From Micromonospora okii (lineage in GTDB: Bacteria > Actinomycetota > Actinomycetes > Mycobacteriales > Micromonosporaceae), in NCBI RefSeq assembly GCF_020884795.1, contig NZ_BBZF01000019.1:45673-109672 (forward strand): a stretch of DNA of 64,000 nt, in the 5' to 3' direction. The notes under the pieces were generated by a model. That model had not been told where the DNA came from. It made no database searches and saw only the letters and a list, made by a program, of their open reading frames with translations. Of this stretch, positions 25,136-33,663 are shown one piece after another (positions within the stretch are counted from its first letter, which is position 1; every line of letters starts with the position of its first letter). The position numbers and the translations under genes were made by a program.

Positions 25136-26306
25136 GCCGACCCCTAGCCTCCCCGCGACGGCTGACCCCGCCCCGCCGCGCCCGGCCCCCGGCCCCTCGG
25201 CCGGGCCGGGCGCGGCGGGTCCCGTCCCGTTCGCGGCGAGCCTCGCCGACTTCGCCGCCCTGGCCCGCGACGTCCTGCCGCCCGACGTCTACGACTTCGT
25301 GGCCGGCGGCAGCGGCGCCGAGGCCGCGCTCGCGGCGAACCGCGCCGCCCTGGACCGCGTCGCCGTGCTGCCCAGGGCGCTGCGCGGCGTCGACCGGCCG
25401 CGCACCGACGCCCCGCTGCTGGGCCACCGGCACGCCCTGCCGGTGGCGGTCGCGCCGATGGCGTACCAGCGGCTCGTGCACCCCGACGGCGAGCCGGCGC
25501 TCGCGGCGGCGGCGGCAGCGGCCGGCGTGCCCTACGTGGCGAGCACCCTGAGCAGCGCCACGATCGAGGAGATCGCGGCGGCCGGCGGGCAGGTCTGGTT
25601 CCAGCTCTACTGGCTGCGCGACCGGAGCATGGTGCGCGACCTGGTGGACCGGGCGCACGCCGCCGGCTGCACCGGCCTCATGGTCACCGTCGACGTGCCG
25701 ATCCTCGGCCCCCGCCTGCGCGACGTGCGCAACGGCTTCGCCCTGCCGCCGGAGGTGGCCGCGGCGAACCTGCCGGGCAGCCGCAGCGACCTCGCGCACG
25801 CCGGCACGCCCGGCACCTCCGCCGTCGCCCGGCACACCGCCGCCGCGTTCGCCTCCGCCCTCACCTGGGACGACATCGGCTGGCTGGCCGGGTACACCGA
25901 CCTGCCGCTGGTGGTCAAGGGCGTCCTCGACCCCCGCGACGCGGTCCTGGCCGCCGACGCGGGCGCGGACGCGGTGGTGGTCTCCAACCACGGCGGGCGA
26001 CAGCTCGACGCCGCCCCGGCCGGCGTCACCGTGCTGCCCGAGGTGCTGACCGCCGTGGGCGACCGGTGCGAGGTGCTGGTCGACGGGGGCGTCAGCAGCG
26101 GTGTCGACGTGCTGCGCGCCCTGGCGCTCGGCGCGGCCGGGGCGCTGGTGGGCCGCCCGCTGCTCTGGGCCCTGGCGGCGGGCGGGCGGGCCGGCGTCGA
26201 CGCGGCGTTCGCGCTGCTCGCCGCCGAGCTGCGCGACGCGCTCACCCTCGCCGGCTGCGCCGACCCGGCCGAGGCCCGCGACCTGCGCACGATCACGGAG
26301 GGCTGA
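25128..26306 (+). CDS. hmo: FMN-dependent 2-hydroxyacid oxidase, 4-hydroxymandelate oxidase (Hmo)-like
   Basis: 392 aa FMN oxidase/dehydrogenase of the lactate/mandelate family, oxidising 4-hydroxymandelate to 4-hydroxyphenylglyoxylate. Lys264 (VVKGVL) and the catalytic motif SNHGGRQLD with His288 and Arg291 are intact, and VDGGVSSGVDVLRALALGA holds the FMN phosphate site. The first about 30 residues are a Pro/Ala-rich tail absent from most homologues. It lies directly before an HpgT-like gene, with hmaS in the same cluster, which specifies hydroxymandelate as the substrate by context. Confidence 0.87.
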   Translation: MAEPTPSLPATADPAPPRPAPGPSAGPGAAGPVPFAASLADFAALARDVLPPDVYDFVAGGSGAEAALAANRAALDRVAVLPRALRGVDRPRTDAPLLGHRHALPVAVAPMAYQRLVHPDGEPALAAAAAAAGVPYVASTLSSATIEEIAAAGGQVWFQLYWLRDRSMVRDLVDRAHAAGCTGLMVTVDVPILGPRLRDVRNGFALPPEVAAANLPGSRSDLAHAGTPGTSAVARHTAAAFASALTWDDIGWLAGYTDLPLVVKGVLDPRDAVLAADAGADAVVVSNHGGRQLDAAPAGVTVLPEVLTAVGDRCEVLVDGGVSSGVDVLRALALGAAGALVGRPLLWALAAGGRAGVDAAFALLAAELRDALTLAGCADPAEARDLRTITEG

Positions 26307-26309
26307 GAA

Positions 26310-27638
26310 GTGGACGGTGGACGACCGATGGACGCGGACCTGGACGTCGCGGACCTGCACCCGGCGGTGGGCGACCCGGCCCTGAACTCGATGAACTTCC
26401 TCAACGAGGTGGCCCAGCGCTACCCGGACGCGGTGTCGCTGGCCGCCGGCCGCCCGTACGAGGAGTTCTTCGACACCGCCGACCTGCACCGGCACCTGGA
26501 GACCTTCCGGGCGCACCTGGTCGACGACCTCGGGTACGGCCCGGAGCAGGTGCACCGCACCCTGTTCCAGTACGGCCGCACCAAGGGCGTCATCCACCAC
26601 CTGGTCGCCCGCACCCTCGCCGTCGACGAGCAGGTCACGGTCGACCCGGAGTCGATCGTGGTGACGGTCGGCTGCCAGGAGGCGATGCTGCTGGTGCTGC
26701 GGGCGCTGCGCGCCGGCCCCCGGGACGTGCTGCTCGCCGTCGCCCCCACGTACGTGGGGCTGACCGGCGCGGCCCGGCTGGTGGACCTGCCGGTGCGCCC
26801 GGTGGCCGGCGGACCGGCCGGCGTCGACCTGGCGGACCTGCGCGCGCAGGTACGCCGCGCGCGGGCCGAGGGGCTGCGCCCCCGCGCCTGCTACGTGATG
26901 CCGGACTTCGCCAACCCGTCGGGGGCGAGCATCGGCCTGGCCGACCGGCGGCGGCTGCTGGCGCTGGCCGAGGAGGAGGACCTGCTGCTGATCGAGGACA
27001 ACCCGTACGGGCTGTTCCACGCCGACGGCGGGCAGCGGGTGCCGACGCTCAAGGCCCTGGACACCGCCCGCCGGGTCGTCTACCTCGGCTCGTTCGCCAA
27101 GACCGTGCTGCCCGGGGCCCGGGTCGGCTACGTCGTCGCCGACCAGCGGGTGCGCGACGGCGACGGCACGGTGGGGCCGCTCGCCGACCAGCTTGCCAAG
27201 ATCAAGAGCATGGTCACGGTGAACACCTCGGCGATCGCCCAGGCGGTCGTCGGCGGGGCGCTGCTCGCCCACGGGTGCAGCCTGGTCGCGGCGAACACCC
27301 GCCAGCGCGCCGCGTACGCCCGCAACATGGCGCACCTGGTCGCCGGCCTCGAACGCCGGTTCCCCGCGCCGTCGGCGGTGTCGTGGAACGTCCCGGCCGG
27401 CGGCTTCTTCGCGGTGCTGACCGTGCCGTTCCCCGTGGACGACGCGCTGCTGCGCCGCTCGGCCGAGGAGTACGGGGTGCTCTGGACCCCGATGGCGCAC
27501 TTCTACGACGACACCGCGCCGGTGGCCGCCCTGCGGCTGTCGATCAGCGCGGTCACCTGCGAGCAGATCGACCTGGGCCTGGACCGGCTGGCCGCGCTGG
27601 TCGCCGACGAGCTGGCCCGCGCGGCGGCCCCGGTGTGA
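26310..27638 (+). CDS. hpgT: 4-Hydroxyphenylglycine aminotransferase (HpgT-like)
   Basis: 442 aa fold-type I PLP enzyme. The PLP Lys is K264 in LGSFAKTVLPGARVGY, with DFANPSG near 199 and EDNPYG near 229. The N-terminus with SMNFLNEVAQRYPDAVSLA resembles HpgT of glycopeptide clusters as I remember it. It would transaminate 4-hydroxyphenylglyoxylate to Hpg, with tyrosine as donor, regenerating 4-hydroxyphenylpyruvate for HmaS. GTG 26310 has GGAGGG at a good distance; ATG 26328 is an alternative. It is the last gene of the right arm. Confidence 0.88.
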   Translation: MDGGRPMDADLDVADLHPAVGDPALNSMNFLNEVAQRYPDAVSLAAGRPYEEFFDTADLHRHLETFRAHLVDDLGYGPEQVHRTLFQYGRTKGVIHHLVARTLAVDEQVTVDPESIVVTVGCQEAMLLVLRALRAGPRDVLLAVAPTYVGLTGAARLVDLPVRPVAGGPAGVDLADLRAQVRRARAEGLRPRACYVMPDFANPSGASIGLADRRRLLALAEEEDLLLIEDNPYGLFHADGGQRVPTLKALDTARRVVYLGSFAKTVLPGARVGYVVADQRVRDGDGTVGPLADQLAKIKSMVTVNTSAIAQAVVGGALLAHGCSLVAANTRQRAAYARNMAHLVAGLERRFPAPSAVSWNVPAGGFFAVLTVPFPVDDALLRRSAEEYGVLWTPMAHFYDDTAPVAALRLSISAVTCEQIDLGLDRLAALVADELARAAAPV

Positions 27639-27706
27639 CCCCGCAGTGTCGCCGACCCGCCACCCCCGGTACGCGCGCCCGGAGCGCATTGGCCATAATG
27701 GACCGC

Positions 27707-27958
27707 ATGGTCGCATGGGAGTACGCGTTGTTGGTCCGCCGCTACCAGGGGCAGGGGCGTAACTTCCACGTCTCGTTCATCTGGTACGGCCCGGACGGCT
27801 CCCGCACCGACATCACCGCCTACGGCGACACCGCCATCGCCCATCTCAACCGGGCCGGCCGCGACGGCTGGGAGCTGGTGTCGGCCGCGGAGGACGTGAA
27901 CAACGTCCAGGGCAGCACCGAGGTGCACCGCTACCACCTCAAGCGCCCGATCGCCTGA
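27707..27958 (+). CDS. Small DUF4177-like protein
   Basis: 83 aa, WEYALLVRRYQGQGRN...GRDGWELVSAAEDVNN, with the pattern of small DUF4177-type proteins in which a Gly-Trp-Glu-Leu-Val turn is conserved. Function unknown. ATG 27707 is preferred: CATAAT at 27694-27699 resembles a -10 box at the distance expected for a leaderless mRNA starting at the ATG; ATG 27698 is an alternative. It is convergent with glyA, with a shared terminator between them. Confidence 0.7.
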   Translation: MVAWEYALLVRRYQGQGRNFHVSFIWYGPDGSRTDITAYGDTAIAHLNRAGRDGWELVSAAEDVNNVQGSTEVHRYHLKRPIA

Positions 27959-27963
27959 CCGCC

Positions 27964-27996
27964 GAGGCCCCCGCTCCCACCGGGGGCGGGGGCCTC
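27964..27996. terminator. Bidirectional terminator between the small DUF4177-like gene and glyA
   Basis: An 11-bp perfect stem (GAGGCCCCCGC / GCGGGGGCCTC) extended inward by four further pairs around a three-base loop, placed between two convergent stop codons. No T-tract on either side. Confidence 0.8.
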
Positions 27997-28005
27997 GCGG
28001 ACGGG

Positions 28006-29445
28006 TCAGGCGAGGCTGACCGACGGGTACAGCGGGAACGCGGCCAGCAGCTCCGTGGCCTGGTGCCCGACCTTGTCGGCCAGCGCCGGGTCGAGGTTGT
28101 ACTTGGCCTTCGACGGGGTGCCGTCGGCGTTCGACCCCGGGGTGGTCTGGGTGAGCACCGTGTGGATCAGCTCGGCGGTGGCGTCCATCTCGGCGGTGCC
28201 GAGGCCCCGCGTGGTCAGCGCCGGGGTGCCGATCCGGATGCCCGAGGTGTACCACGCGCCGTTCGGGTCCTGCGGGACGGCGTTGCGGTTGGTGACGATG
28301 CCCGAGTCGAGCAGCGCCGCCTCGGCCTGCCGGCCGGTCAGCCCGTAGCCGGAGACGTCGATGAGCACCAGGTGGTTGTCGGTGCCGCCGGTGACCAGCT
28401 TCGCGCCCCGGCGCAGCAGCCCCTCGGCCAATGCCTGGGCGTTGTCGACGATCCGGGACGCGTAGTCGGCGAAGTCGGGGCGGCGGGCCTCGGCCAGGGC
28501 GACCGCCTTGGCGGCCATCACGTGCGGCAGCGGCCCGCCCAGCACCATCGGGCAGCCCCGGTCCACCTGGTCGGCCAGCTCCGGGCCGCAGAGCACCATG
28601 CCGCCGCGCGGGCCGCGCAGCGACTTGTGCGTGGTGGTGGTGACGATGTGCGCGTGCGGCACCGGGTCGAAGTCGCCGGTGAAGACCTTGCCGGCGACGA
28701 GGCCCGCGAAGTGCGCCATGTCGACCATGAACGTCGCGCCGACCGAGTCGGCGATCTCCCGCATGATCCGGAAGTTGACCTTGCGCGGGTACGCGGAGTA
28801 GCCGGCGACCAGGATCAGCGGCTTGAACTCGCGGGCCGCCTCGGCCACCTTGTCGTAGTCGACCAGCCCGGTGGCCGGGTCGGTGCCGTAGCTGCGCTGG
28901 TCGAACATCTTGCCGGAGATGTTCGGCCGGAAGCCGTGGGTGAGGTGGCCGCCCGCGTCCAGGGACATGCCGAGCATCCGCTGGTTGCCCAGCTCCCGGC
29001 GCAGCGCGAACCAGTCCTGCTCGGTGAGGTCGTTGACGTGCCGGGCCTGGGCGCGCTTCAGCGCCGGGGACTCCACCCGGTCGGCCAGGATCGCCCAGAA
29101 CGCCACCAGGTTCGCGTCGATGCCGGAGTGCGGCTGCACGTAGGCGTGCGCGGCCCCGAAGAGCTCCTTGGCGTGCTCGGCGGCCAAGGCCTCGACGGTG
29201 TCGACGTTCTGGCAGCCGGCGTAGAAGCGCCGGCCGACCGTGCCCTCGGCGTACTTGTCGCTGAACCAGTTGCCCATCGCCAGCAGGGTGGCGGGGGAGG
29301 CGTAGTTCTCGCTGGCGATCAGCTTGAGCGACTCGCGCTGGTCGACCAGCTCCGCGCCGATCGCGTCGGCGACCCGGGGCTCGACGGCGCGGATCACCTC
29401 GAGGGCGCTGCGGAAAGCGGTGGACTCGGCGTTCGGCGACGACAT
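28006..29445 (-). CDS. glyA: Serine hydroxymethyltransferase
   Basis: 479 aa PLP enzyme interconverting serine and glycine with tetrahydrofolate. It shows ESLKLIASENYASPATLLAMG, YAEGTVGRRFYAGC, and VTTTTHKSLRGPRGG with the PLP-binding Lys. It is somewhat longer than the usual 420 aa owing to insertions such as PALKRAQARHVNDLTEQDWF in the middle, a feature of one actinobacterial type. ATG 29445 has a strong AGGAGG upstream. The leader carries a ZTP riboswitch, so expression should respond to folate shortage. Glycine supply is not obviously linked to the cluster. Confidence 0.95.
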   Translation of the reverse strand: MSSPNAESTAFRSALEVIRAVEPRVADAIGAELVDQRESLKLIASENYASPATLLAMGNWFSDKYAEGTVGRRFYAGCQNVDTVEALAAEHAKELFGAAHAYVQPHSGIDANLVAFWAILADRVESPALKRAQARHVNDLTEQDWFALRRELGNQRMLGMSLDAGGHLTHGFRPNISGKMFDQRSYGTDPATGLVDYDKVAEAAREFKPLILVAGYSAYPRKVNFRIMREIADSVGATFMVDMAHFAGLVAGKVFTGDFDPVPHAHIVTTTTHKSLRGPRGGMVLCGPELADQVDRGCPMVLGGPLPHVMAAKAVALAEARRPDFADYASRIVDNAQALAEGLLRRGAKLVTGGTDNHLVLIDVSGYGLTGRQAEAALLDSGIVTNRNAVPQDPNGAWYTSGIRIGTPALTTRGLGTAEMDATAELIHTVLTQTTPGSNADGTPSKAKYNLDPALADKVGHQATELLAAFPLYPSVSLA

Positions 29446-29468
29446 GCGACCTCCTGGTGACGTACGGA

Positions 29469-29560
29469 AGGCCCAGGCGCTCGGCAAACGTCCTGATGAC
29501 GGGACCGCTTCCCGATGGTTCTCCATCCCCACGCGCCAGTCACGGCCCGCCCCGATCCTA
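29469..29560 (-). promoter_or_regulatory. ZTP (pfl motif) riboswitch in the glyA leader
   Basis: On the minus strand the leader contains the pfl core: CCGUGACUGGCGCGUGG followed by GAUGGAGAACCAUCGGGAAG, a variable hairpin, and GCCGAGCGCCUGGGCC near the 3' end. GGCGC of the first block pairs with GCGCC of the last to form the pseudoknot. The ribosome site is ACCAGGAGG; CCAGG there is complementary to CCUGG in the pseudoknot strand, so ZTP binding would free the ribosome site, matching the known ON behaviour of this class. Genes of one-carbon metabolism such as glyA are its known targets. Confidence 0.85.
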
Positions 29561-29681
29561 CCCGGTCGGCCCCCGCCGCCCCGGCGGACCTCCGCCCCGC
29601 AGGCGACCGACGCGGCCCGGCCCCGGACGACGGCGCGGAGCGGCCGGTGGCGGCGGGGGCGCGCTGCCATAGGATCGACGG

Positions 29682-30527
29682 ATGGGCGAGGAGGACGGCG
29701 CGCTGCTCGCGATCAGTGACCTGCACGTCGGGTACGCGGAGAACCGGGCGGTCGTCGAGGGCCTGCGGCCCCGCTCGCCGGGCGACTGGCTGCTGGTCGC
29801 TGGCGACGTGGGGGACACCGTGGCCGACGTCGAGTGGGCGCTCGGCGTGCTCGCCGACCGCTTCGCCACGGTGGTGTGGGCGCCCGGCAACCACGAGCTG
29901 TGGACGCCGCCGTCCGACCCGGTCACCCTGCGCGGCGAGCAGCGCTACCGGCACCTCGTCGACGTCTGCCGCCGCCTGGGCGTGCTCACCCCGGAGGACC
30001 CGTACCCGGTATGGCGGGGCCCCGGCGGGCCCGCGCTGGTCGCGCCGCTGTTCCTGCTCTACGACTACGGGTGGCGGCCCGAGGGGCTCGACACCCGCGA
30101 GGCGGCGCTGGCCGAGGCGTACGCCACCGGGATCGTCTGCACCGACGAGTTCCTGCTGCACCCCGACCCGTACCCGAGCCGGCAGGCGTGGTGCGAGGCC
30201 CGGGTGGCCGAGACGGCCCGGCGGCTCGACGCCCGCGACCCGGCCCTGCCGACGGTGCTGGTGAGCCACTGGCCGCTGGTCCGCCACCCCACCCGCGTCC
30301 TGCGGTACCCGATCTTCGCCCAGTGGTGCGGCACCGACGCCACCGCCGACTGGCACGTGCGCCACGACGCGGTCGCGGCTGTCTACGGCCACCTGCACAT
30401 CCCCCGCACGACCTGGCAGGACGGGGTGCGCTTCGAGGAGGTCTCGCTCGGCTACCCCCGCGAGTGGCGGCCCCGTGGCACCCCGCCCGGCCAACTCCGC
30501 CAGATCCTTCCGCCGCCGCCCGCCTGA
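29682..30527 (+). CDS. Metallophosphoesterase (calcineurin-like)
   Basis: 281 aa. The dimetal motifs are in order: ISDLHVGY (DxH), AGDVGDTVADVEW (GDxxD), APGNHELW (GNHE), a His in LVSHWPL, and the C-terminal YGHLHIPRTTW (GHxH). This gives a soluble phosphodiesterase or phosphatase of unknown substrate. Related proteins are often encoded beside Sfp-type phosphopantetheinyl transferases in actinobacteria, but here none is adjacent. It is divergent from glyA, about 240 bp away. Confidence 0.88.
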   Translation: MGEEDGALLAISDLHVGYAENRAVVEGLRPRSPGDWLLVAGDVGDTVADVEWALGVLADRFATVVWAPGNHELWTPPSDPVTLRGEQRYRHLVDVCRRLGVLTPEDPYPVWRGPGGPALVAPLFLLYDYGWRPEGLDTREAALAEAYATGIVCTDEFLLHPDPYPSRQAWCEARVAETARRLDARDPALPTVLVSHWPLVRHPTRVLRYPIFAQWCGTDATADWHVRHDAVAAVYGHLHIPRTTWQDGVRFEEVSLGYPREWRPRGTPPGQLRQILPPPPA

Positions 30528-30644
30528 CCGACGCGCGCCGACCGCTCCACGCGCGCCGACCGCCCCGGGTCACCGTGTCGGCGACATGGGGCGGTCAGCG
30601 GCGGGGGAAAGGCGCGATGTCAGCGACATCGAGTCGCACAGAGG

Positions 30645-31145
30645 TCAGGCGGTCACCGCGTCGACTGCCTTCTTGATCGCCTTCGGGTCGGTGGGGCTGC
30701 GCGGGGCGTCGGGCCGCAGCGCGATCATCCGCTCGCCGATCTCCTGCAACTGCTTGCGGCCGAGCGCCTCCCGCACCTTCGGGAACCACTCCTGCTCCTC
30801 CTCCTCGACGTGGTGCTCCACGTTCTCGATCAGCACCGTCGTCTTGGCGTTGAAGTGCGCGTCCTCGGCGTCCATGGCGACCAGTTCGGCGCAGAGCAGG
30901 TCGGCGACGTGGTGCTCCTCGTACGACTCGAGGATGTCGTCCTCCAGATCCGGCAGCAGCTTGCGGACCTCCGGGTACATCACCTCGTTCTCCAGGTAGG
31001 TGTGCACCGTGAGGGCCTCCAGGATCTGCCCGACGATCTTCCGCCGCTCGCTCGCCGGCCCGTCCTCGGCCGCCTGGAAGGCCCGGAACAGGCGGCGCAT
31101 CTCCTTGTGGTCCTCTTTGAGCAGGACAATGGCATCGGTGGACAC
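30645..31145 (-). CDS. Hemerythrin-like domain protein
   Basis: 166 aa four-helix diiron/oxygen-binding domain. Ligand-type residues occur in LKEDHKEMRRLF, HTYLENEVMYPEV, ESYEEHHVADLL and NVEHHVEEEEQEWFP. The C-terminus is Lys/Ala-rich (PKAIKKAVDAVTA). Such proteins sense or buffer oxygen, NO or iron in actinobacteria. GTG 31145 follows a strong AGGAGG. Probably monocistronic. Confidence 0.9.
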   Translation of the reverse strand: MSTDAIVLLKEDHKEMRRLFRAFQAAEDGPASERRKIVGQILEALTVHTYLENEVMYPEVRKLLPDLEDDILESYEEHHVADLLCAELVAMDAEDAHFNAKTTVLIENVEHHVEEEEQEWFPKVREALGRKQLQEIGERMIALRPDAPRSPTDPKAIKKAVDAVTA

Positions 31146-31210
31146 CGGTGACCTCCTAGGTTCGGCTGATGATCGTCCGGTACCCGGGAGGTGAGCAGCG
31201 GAAACGACTG

Positions 31211-31978
31211 TCACCCGGACGGGTGGATCGCCCCCGCCTGGCGGAGCAGCCCGAGCAGGCCGTGACCGTCGTCGACCACGGCGTCCGGGGCGGACCCCGG
31301 GACCGGGGCCTCCCGCGCGGTGCGCGGCGAGCGCATCAGCACCGCCGTGCCCACCCCGGCGCGCCGGGCGCACACCACGTCCCGCTGCACGCTGTCGCCG
31401 ACGAACCAGCAGTCGCCCACCGGCACGTCGACCGCCCGCGCGGCGCGGTGGATCAGCTCCGGGTTCGGCTTGCGCGGCCCGGCCTCGTCGCTGTAGAACT
31501 GCGCCGCGAAGAGCCCGTCGAGGCCCACCCCGCGCAGGAAGTCCCGGTGCGCGGCCCCGCAGAGCGTGTTGCTGACGATCGCCAGGGGCAGGCCCGCCCG
31601 CGCGGCGGCGGCCAGCACCTCGGGGATGCCGGGGCGCGTGGCCCACTGCGGGCGCCACGTCCAGAGGTACGCCAGCGGGGTGGCCTCCCGCTCGACGGCC
31701 TCCCGGGCCGCGGCGGGCCAGCCGCCGGTCAGGAATTCGGCCCACACCCGCGCGTGGGGCAGCTCCGTCGACCCCTCGCGGTTGCCCACGTCGTCGCGCC
31801 ACCGCGCGTACGCCCCGGACGCTCCGGTCAGGTCCCGGGTGACCCGCTCGGCCGACAGCGCGCCGCCGGCCAGCTCGACCAGGCGGGCGACCAGCTCGGG
31901 CGGGGCGGGGGAGTGGGACGGCGCGTCGGCGAGGACGCCACCGAAGTCGAGCAGGAGCGCGCGGGGCGTGGGAGGCAT
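31211..31978 (-). CDS. HAD-superfamily hydrolase
   Basis: 255 aa haloacid-dehalogenase-like phosphatase of subfamily IA. Motif I is ALLLDFGGVL (nucleophilic Asp, with Gly in the second position as in the epoxide-hydrolase-N/YihX group), motif II is AIVSNT, motif III is RKPNPELI with Lys, and motif IV is FVGDSVQRDV. ATG 31978 starts just before motif I; the ORF could be extended 19 codons with no homology. Substrate unknown. Confidence 0.85.
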   Translation of the reverse strand: MPPTPRALLLDFGGVLADAPSHSPAPPELVARLVELAGGALSAERVTRDLTGASGAYARWRDDVGNREGSTELPHARVWAEFLTGGWPAAAREAVEREATPLAYLWTWRPQWATRPGIPEVLAAAARAGLPLAIVSNTLCGAAHRDFLRGVGLDGLFAAQFYSDEAGPRKPNPELIHRAARAVDVPVGDCWFVGDSVQRDVVCARRAGVGTAVLMRSPRTAREAPVPGSAPDAVVDDGHGLLGLLRQAGAIHPSG

Positions 31979-32182
31979 CCCCGCATCCTGTCGCACCGGC
32001 GCGGGAAGGTGAAGGGCGAACCGCTGCTGCTGCACATGCCCCCACCATGATCAACCATCGTCTACACTCGACACTCCCCGCCGCGCACCCACTGGCGTGC
32101 CTTCCGCCGTCAGGCCCACGCCTAGCGGAACGGCGACGACGCGGTGCCGGTCCCGGGGTGGAACCCCAGAGAAGGAGTTTCC

Positions 32183-33109
32183 TTGAGCACTGCTCGTCGT
32201 TTCGTCCCCCTCGCCCTGGCCCTGGCCGTCGCCGTGGTCCCGTCGTTCGGCGCTGCCGCCGCCGCCCAGCCCGACGGCCAGGCCAACCACCAGCCCGAGC
32301 AGCGTCGCCTGCGCATCCTGATCACCAACGACGACGGCTGGATCGGGCCGGGCGGGTCGAGCACCCCGATGATCGTGGCGATGCGCAACGCCCTCGTCGC
32401 CGACGGCCACGACGTGACCGTCGTCGCCCCCGCGACGAACCAGAGCGGCACCGGGACGCTGATCACCCACCCGACGGTGAATCTCGCCAACCCCGAGCCC
32501 GGCGTGTGGACCGTGACCGGCACGCCCACCGACTCCCTGATCGTCGGCCTCGACGCCGTGTTCCACGGCAACGCGCCCGACCTCGTGGTCTCCGGCATCA
32601 ACCCGGGCGGGAACTACAGCTCGATCGCCAACCACTCCGGCACGGTCGGCGCGGCCATCGCCGCCCTGGAGAACGACGTCCCGGCGATCGCCATCAGCGT
32701 CGACGGCAAGACCCCCGCCCAGTCCCTGGCGCTGAAGGACACGGTCGCCGCGTACACCAGCGACGTCGTGGCGGCGCTCGCCCGCAACGCCCGTGGCGGG
32801 GCCCTCCTGCCCGAGGGCCTCGGCCTGAACATCAACTACCCCGGTACCCCCACGGTCGACGGCACGAGCCTGACCCGCATGGACCGCAACAGCTACCTGC
32901 GCTTCGGCTTCACCAACACCACCGGGGCGCAGGGCCAGCCGGGGACGTACGCCCTGTCGTTCGGCGGGCCCACGGGCACGCCCGCGCCCGGCAGCGACTG
33001 GAGCGCGCTCCAGGCCGGCAAGGTCAGCATCACCCCGATCGACGCCGACCTCAGCGCGAACCCGCGCGGCGCGGGCCGGCTGAACTTCCTGGAGCGCGTC
33101 ACCCCCTGA
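32183..33109 (+). CDS. Secreted SurE-like 5'/3'-nucleotidase
   Basis: 308 aa. SurE fold: LRILITNDDGWIGPG (metal-binding Asp-Asp) and VVAPATNQSGTG with SGINPGGN. Unlike normal cytoplasmic SurE, it has a signal peptide (ARRFVPLALALAVAVV then an Ala-rich cleavage region), so it acts outside the membrane, perhaps scavenging phosphate from nucleotides. TTG 32183 is chosen because GAAGGAG is placed correctly and the signal peptide begins there. Confidence 0.85.
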   Translation: MSTARRFVPLALALAVAVVPSFGAAAAAQPDGQANHQPEQRRLRILITNDDGWIGPGGSSTPMIVAMRNALVADGHDVTVVAPATNQSGTGTLITHPTVNLANPEPGVWTVTGTPTDSLIVGLDAVFHGNAPDLVVSGINPGGNYSSIANHSGTVGAAIAALENDVPAIAISVDGKTPAQSLALKDTVAAYTSDVVAALARNARGGALLPEGLGLNINYPGTPTVDGTSLTRMDRNSYLRFGFTNTTGAQGQPGTYALSFGGPTGTPAPGSDWSALQAGKVSITPIDADLSANPRGAGRLNFLERVTP

Positions 33110-33142
33110 CGCCCTGACGGAGCTGGGAGCCGGACGCCCGCG

Positions 33143-33628
33143 TCAGGCTCCCAGCTCCAGGACGTGCCGCAGCCCGGGACGCCCGTCGAGCGACACCTCG
33201 CCGACTGGCACGAACCCGGTGCGCCGCAGCACCCCGAGCGACCCGGCGTTCTCCAGTGCGGCCGACGCCACGAGCCGGCGCAGCCCGTACTCGTCGCGGG
33301 CCAGCGCGACGACCCCGCGCACGCCCTGCGTCGCCACGCCCCGCCCGGTCGCCCGCTCGGCCACCCGGAACCCCAGCTCCGCACCCGCGCCCGCGACGCC
33401 GACCAGGTTGAACCGCCCCAGCACGGCCCCGTCGGCGTCGACCAGGACGTGGAAGTGGTGCAGACCGGCGGCCTGCTCGGCGAGCAGCTCCGCGTGCCGC
33501 GCGGCGAACCCGGCGAAGTAGTCGTCGCCCCGGTCCGGCACGAACCGCGCGAAGTACGCCCGGTTCTCCCGCTCGAAGCGCAGCAGCGCGTCGGCGTGGC
33601 GCGCGTCGAGCCGCTCAAGTGGGGTCAC
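33143..33628 (-). CDS. GNAT-family N-acetyltransferase (RimJ/RimL type)
   Basis: About 161 aa. LERLDARHADALLRFERENRAYF is the typical N-terminus, ELGFRVAERATGRGVATQGVR is the acetyl-CoA-binding motif A, and ENAGSLGVLRRTGFVPVGE is motif B. Substrate unknown; relatives acetylate ribosomal proteins or antibiotics. GTG 33628 is preferred, since TAGGGT lies 7-8 bases upstream as a -10 box of a leaderless transcript; GTG 33661 is possible. The gene abuts the broken IS at 33664. Confidence 0.8.
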   Translation of the reverse strand: MTPLERLDARHADALLRFERENRAYFARFVPDRGDDYFAGFAARHAELLAEQAAGLHHFHVLVDADGAVLGRFNLVGVAGAGAELGFRVAERATGRGVATQGVRGVVALARDEYGLRRLVASAALENAGSLGVLRRTGFVPVGEVSLDGRPGLRHVLELGA

Positions 33629-33663
33629 CGTGGGAACCCTAGCAACGCTGTTCTTTTTCACTC

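Noticed and set aside
24900..27716. A 938-codon open frame on the minus strand
   Set aside because: Antisense to hmo and hpgT, which have intact catalytic motifs; no recognisable domain.
30645..32054. One 469-aa fusion of HAD and hemerythrin proteins
   Set aside because: The hemerythrin has its own GTG with a strong ribosome site at 31145, and the HAD protein is encoded in another frame; the upstream part of this frame is a shadow.
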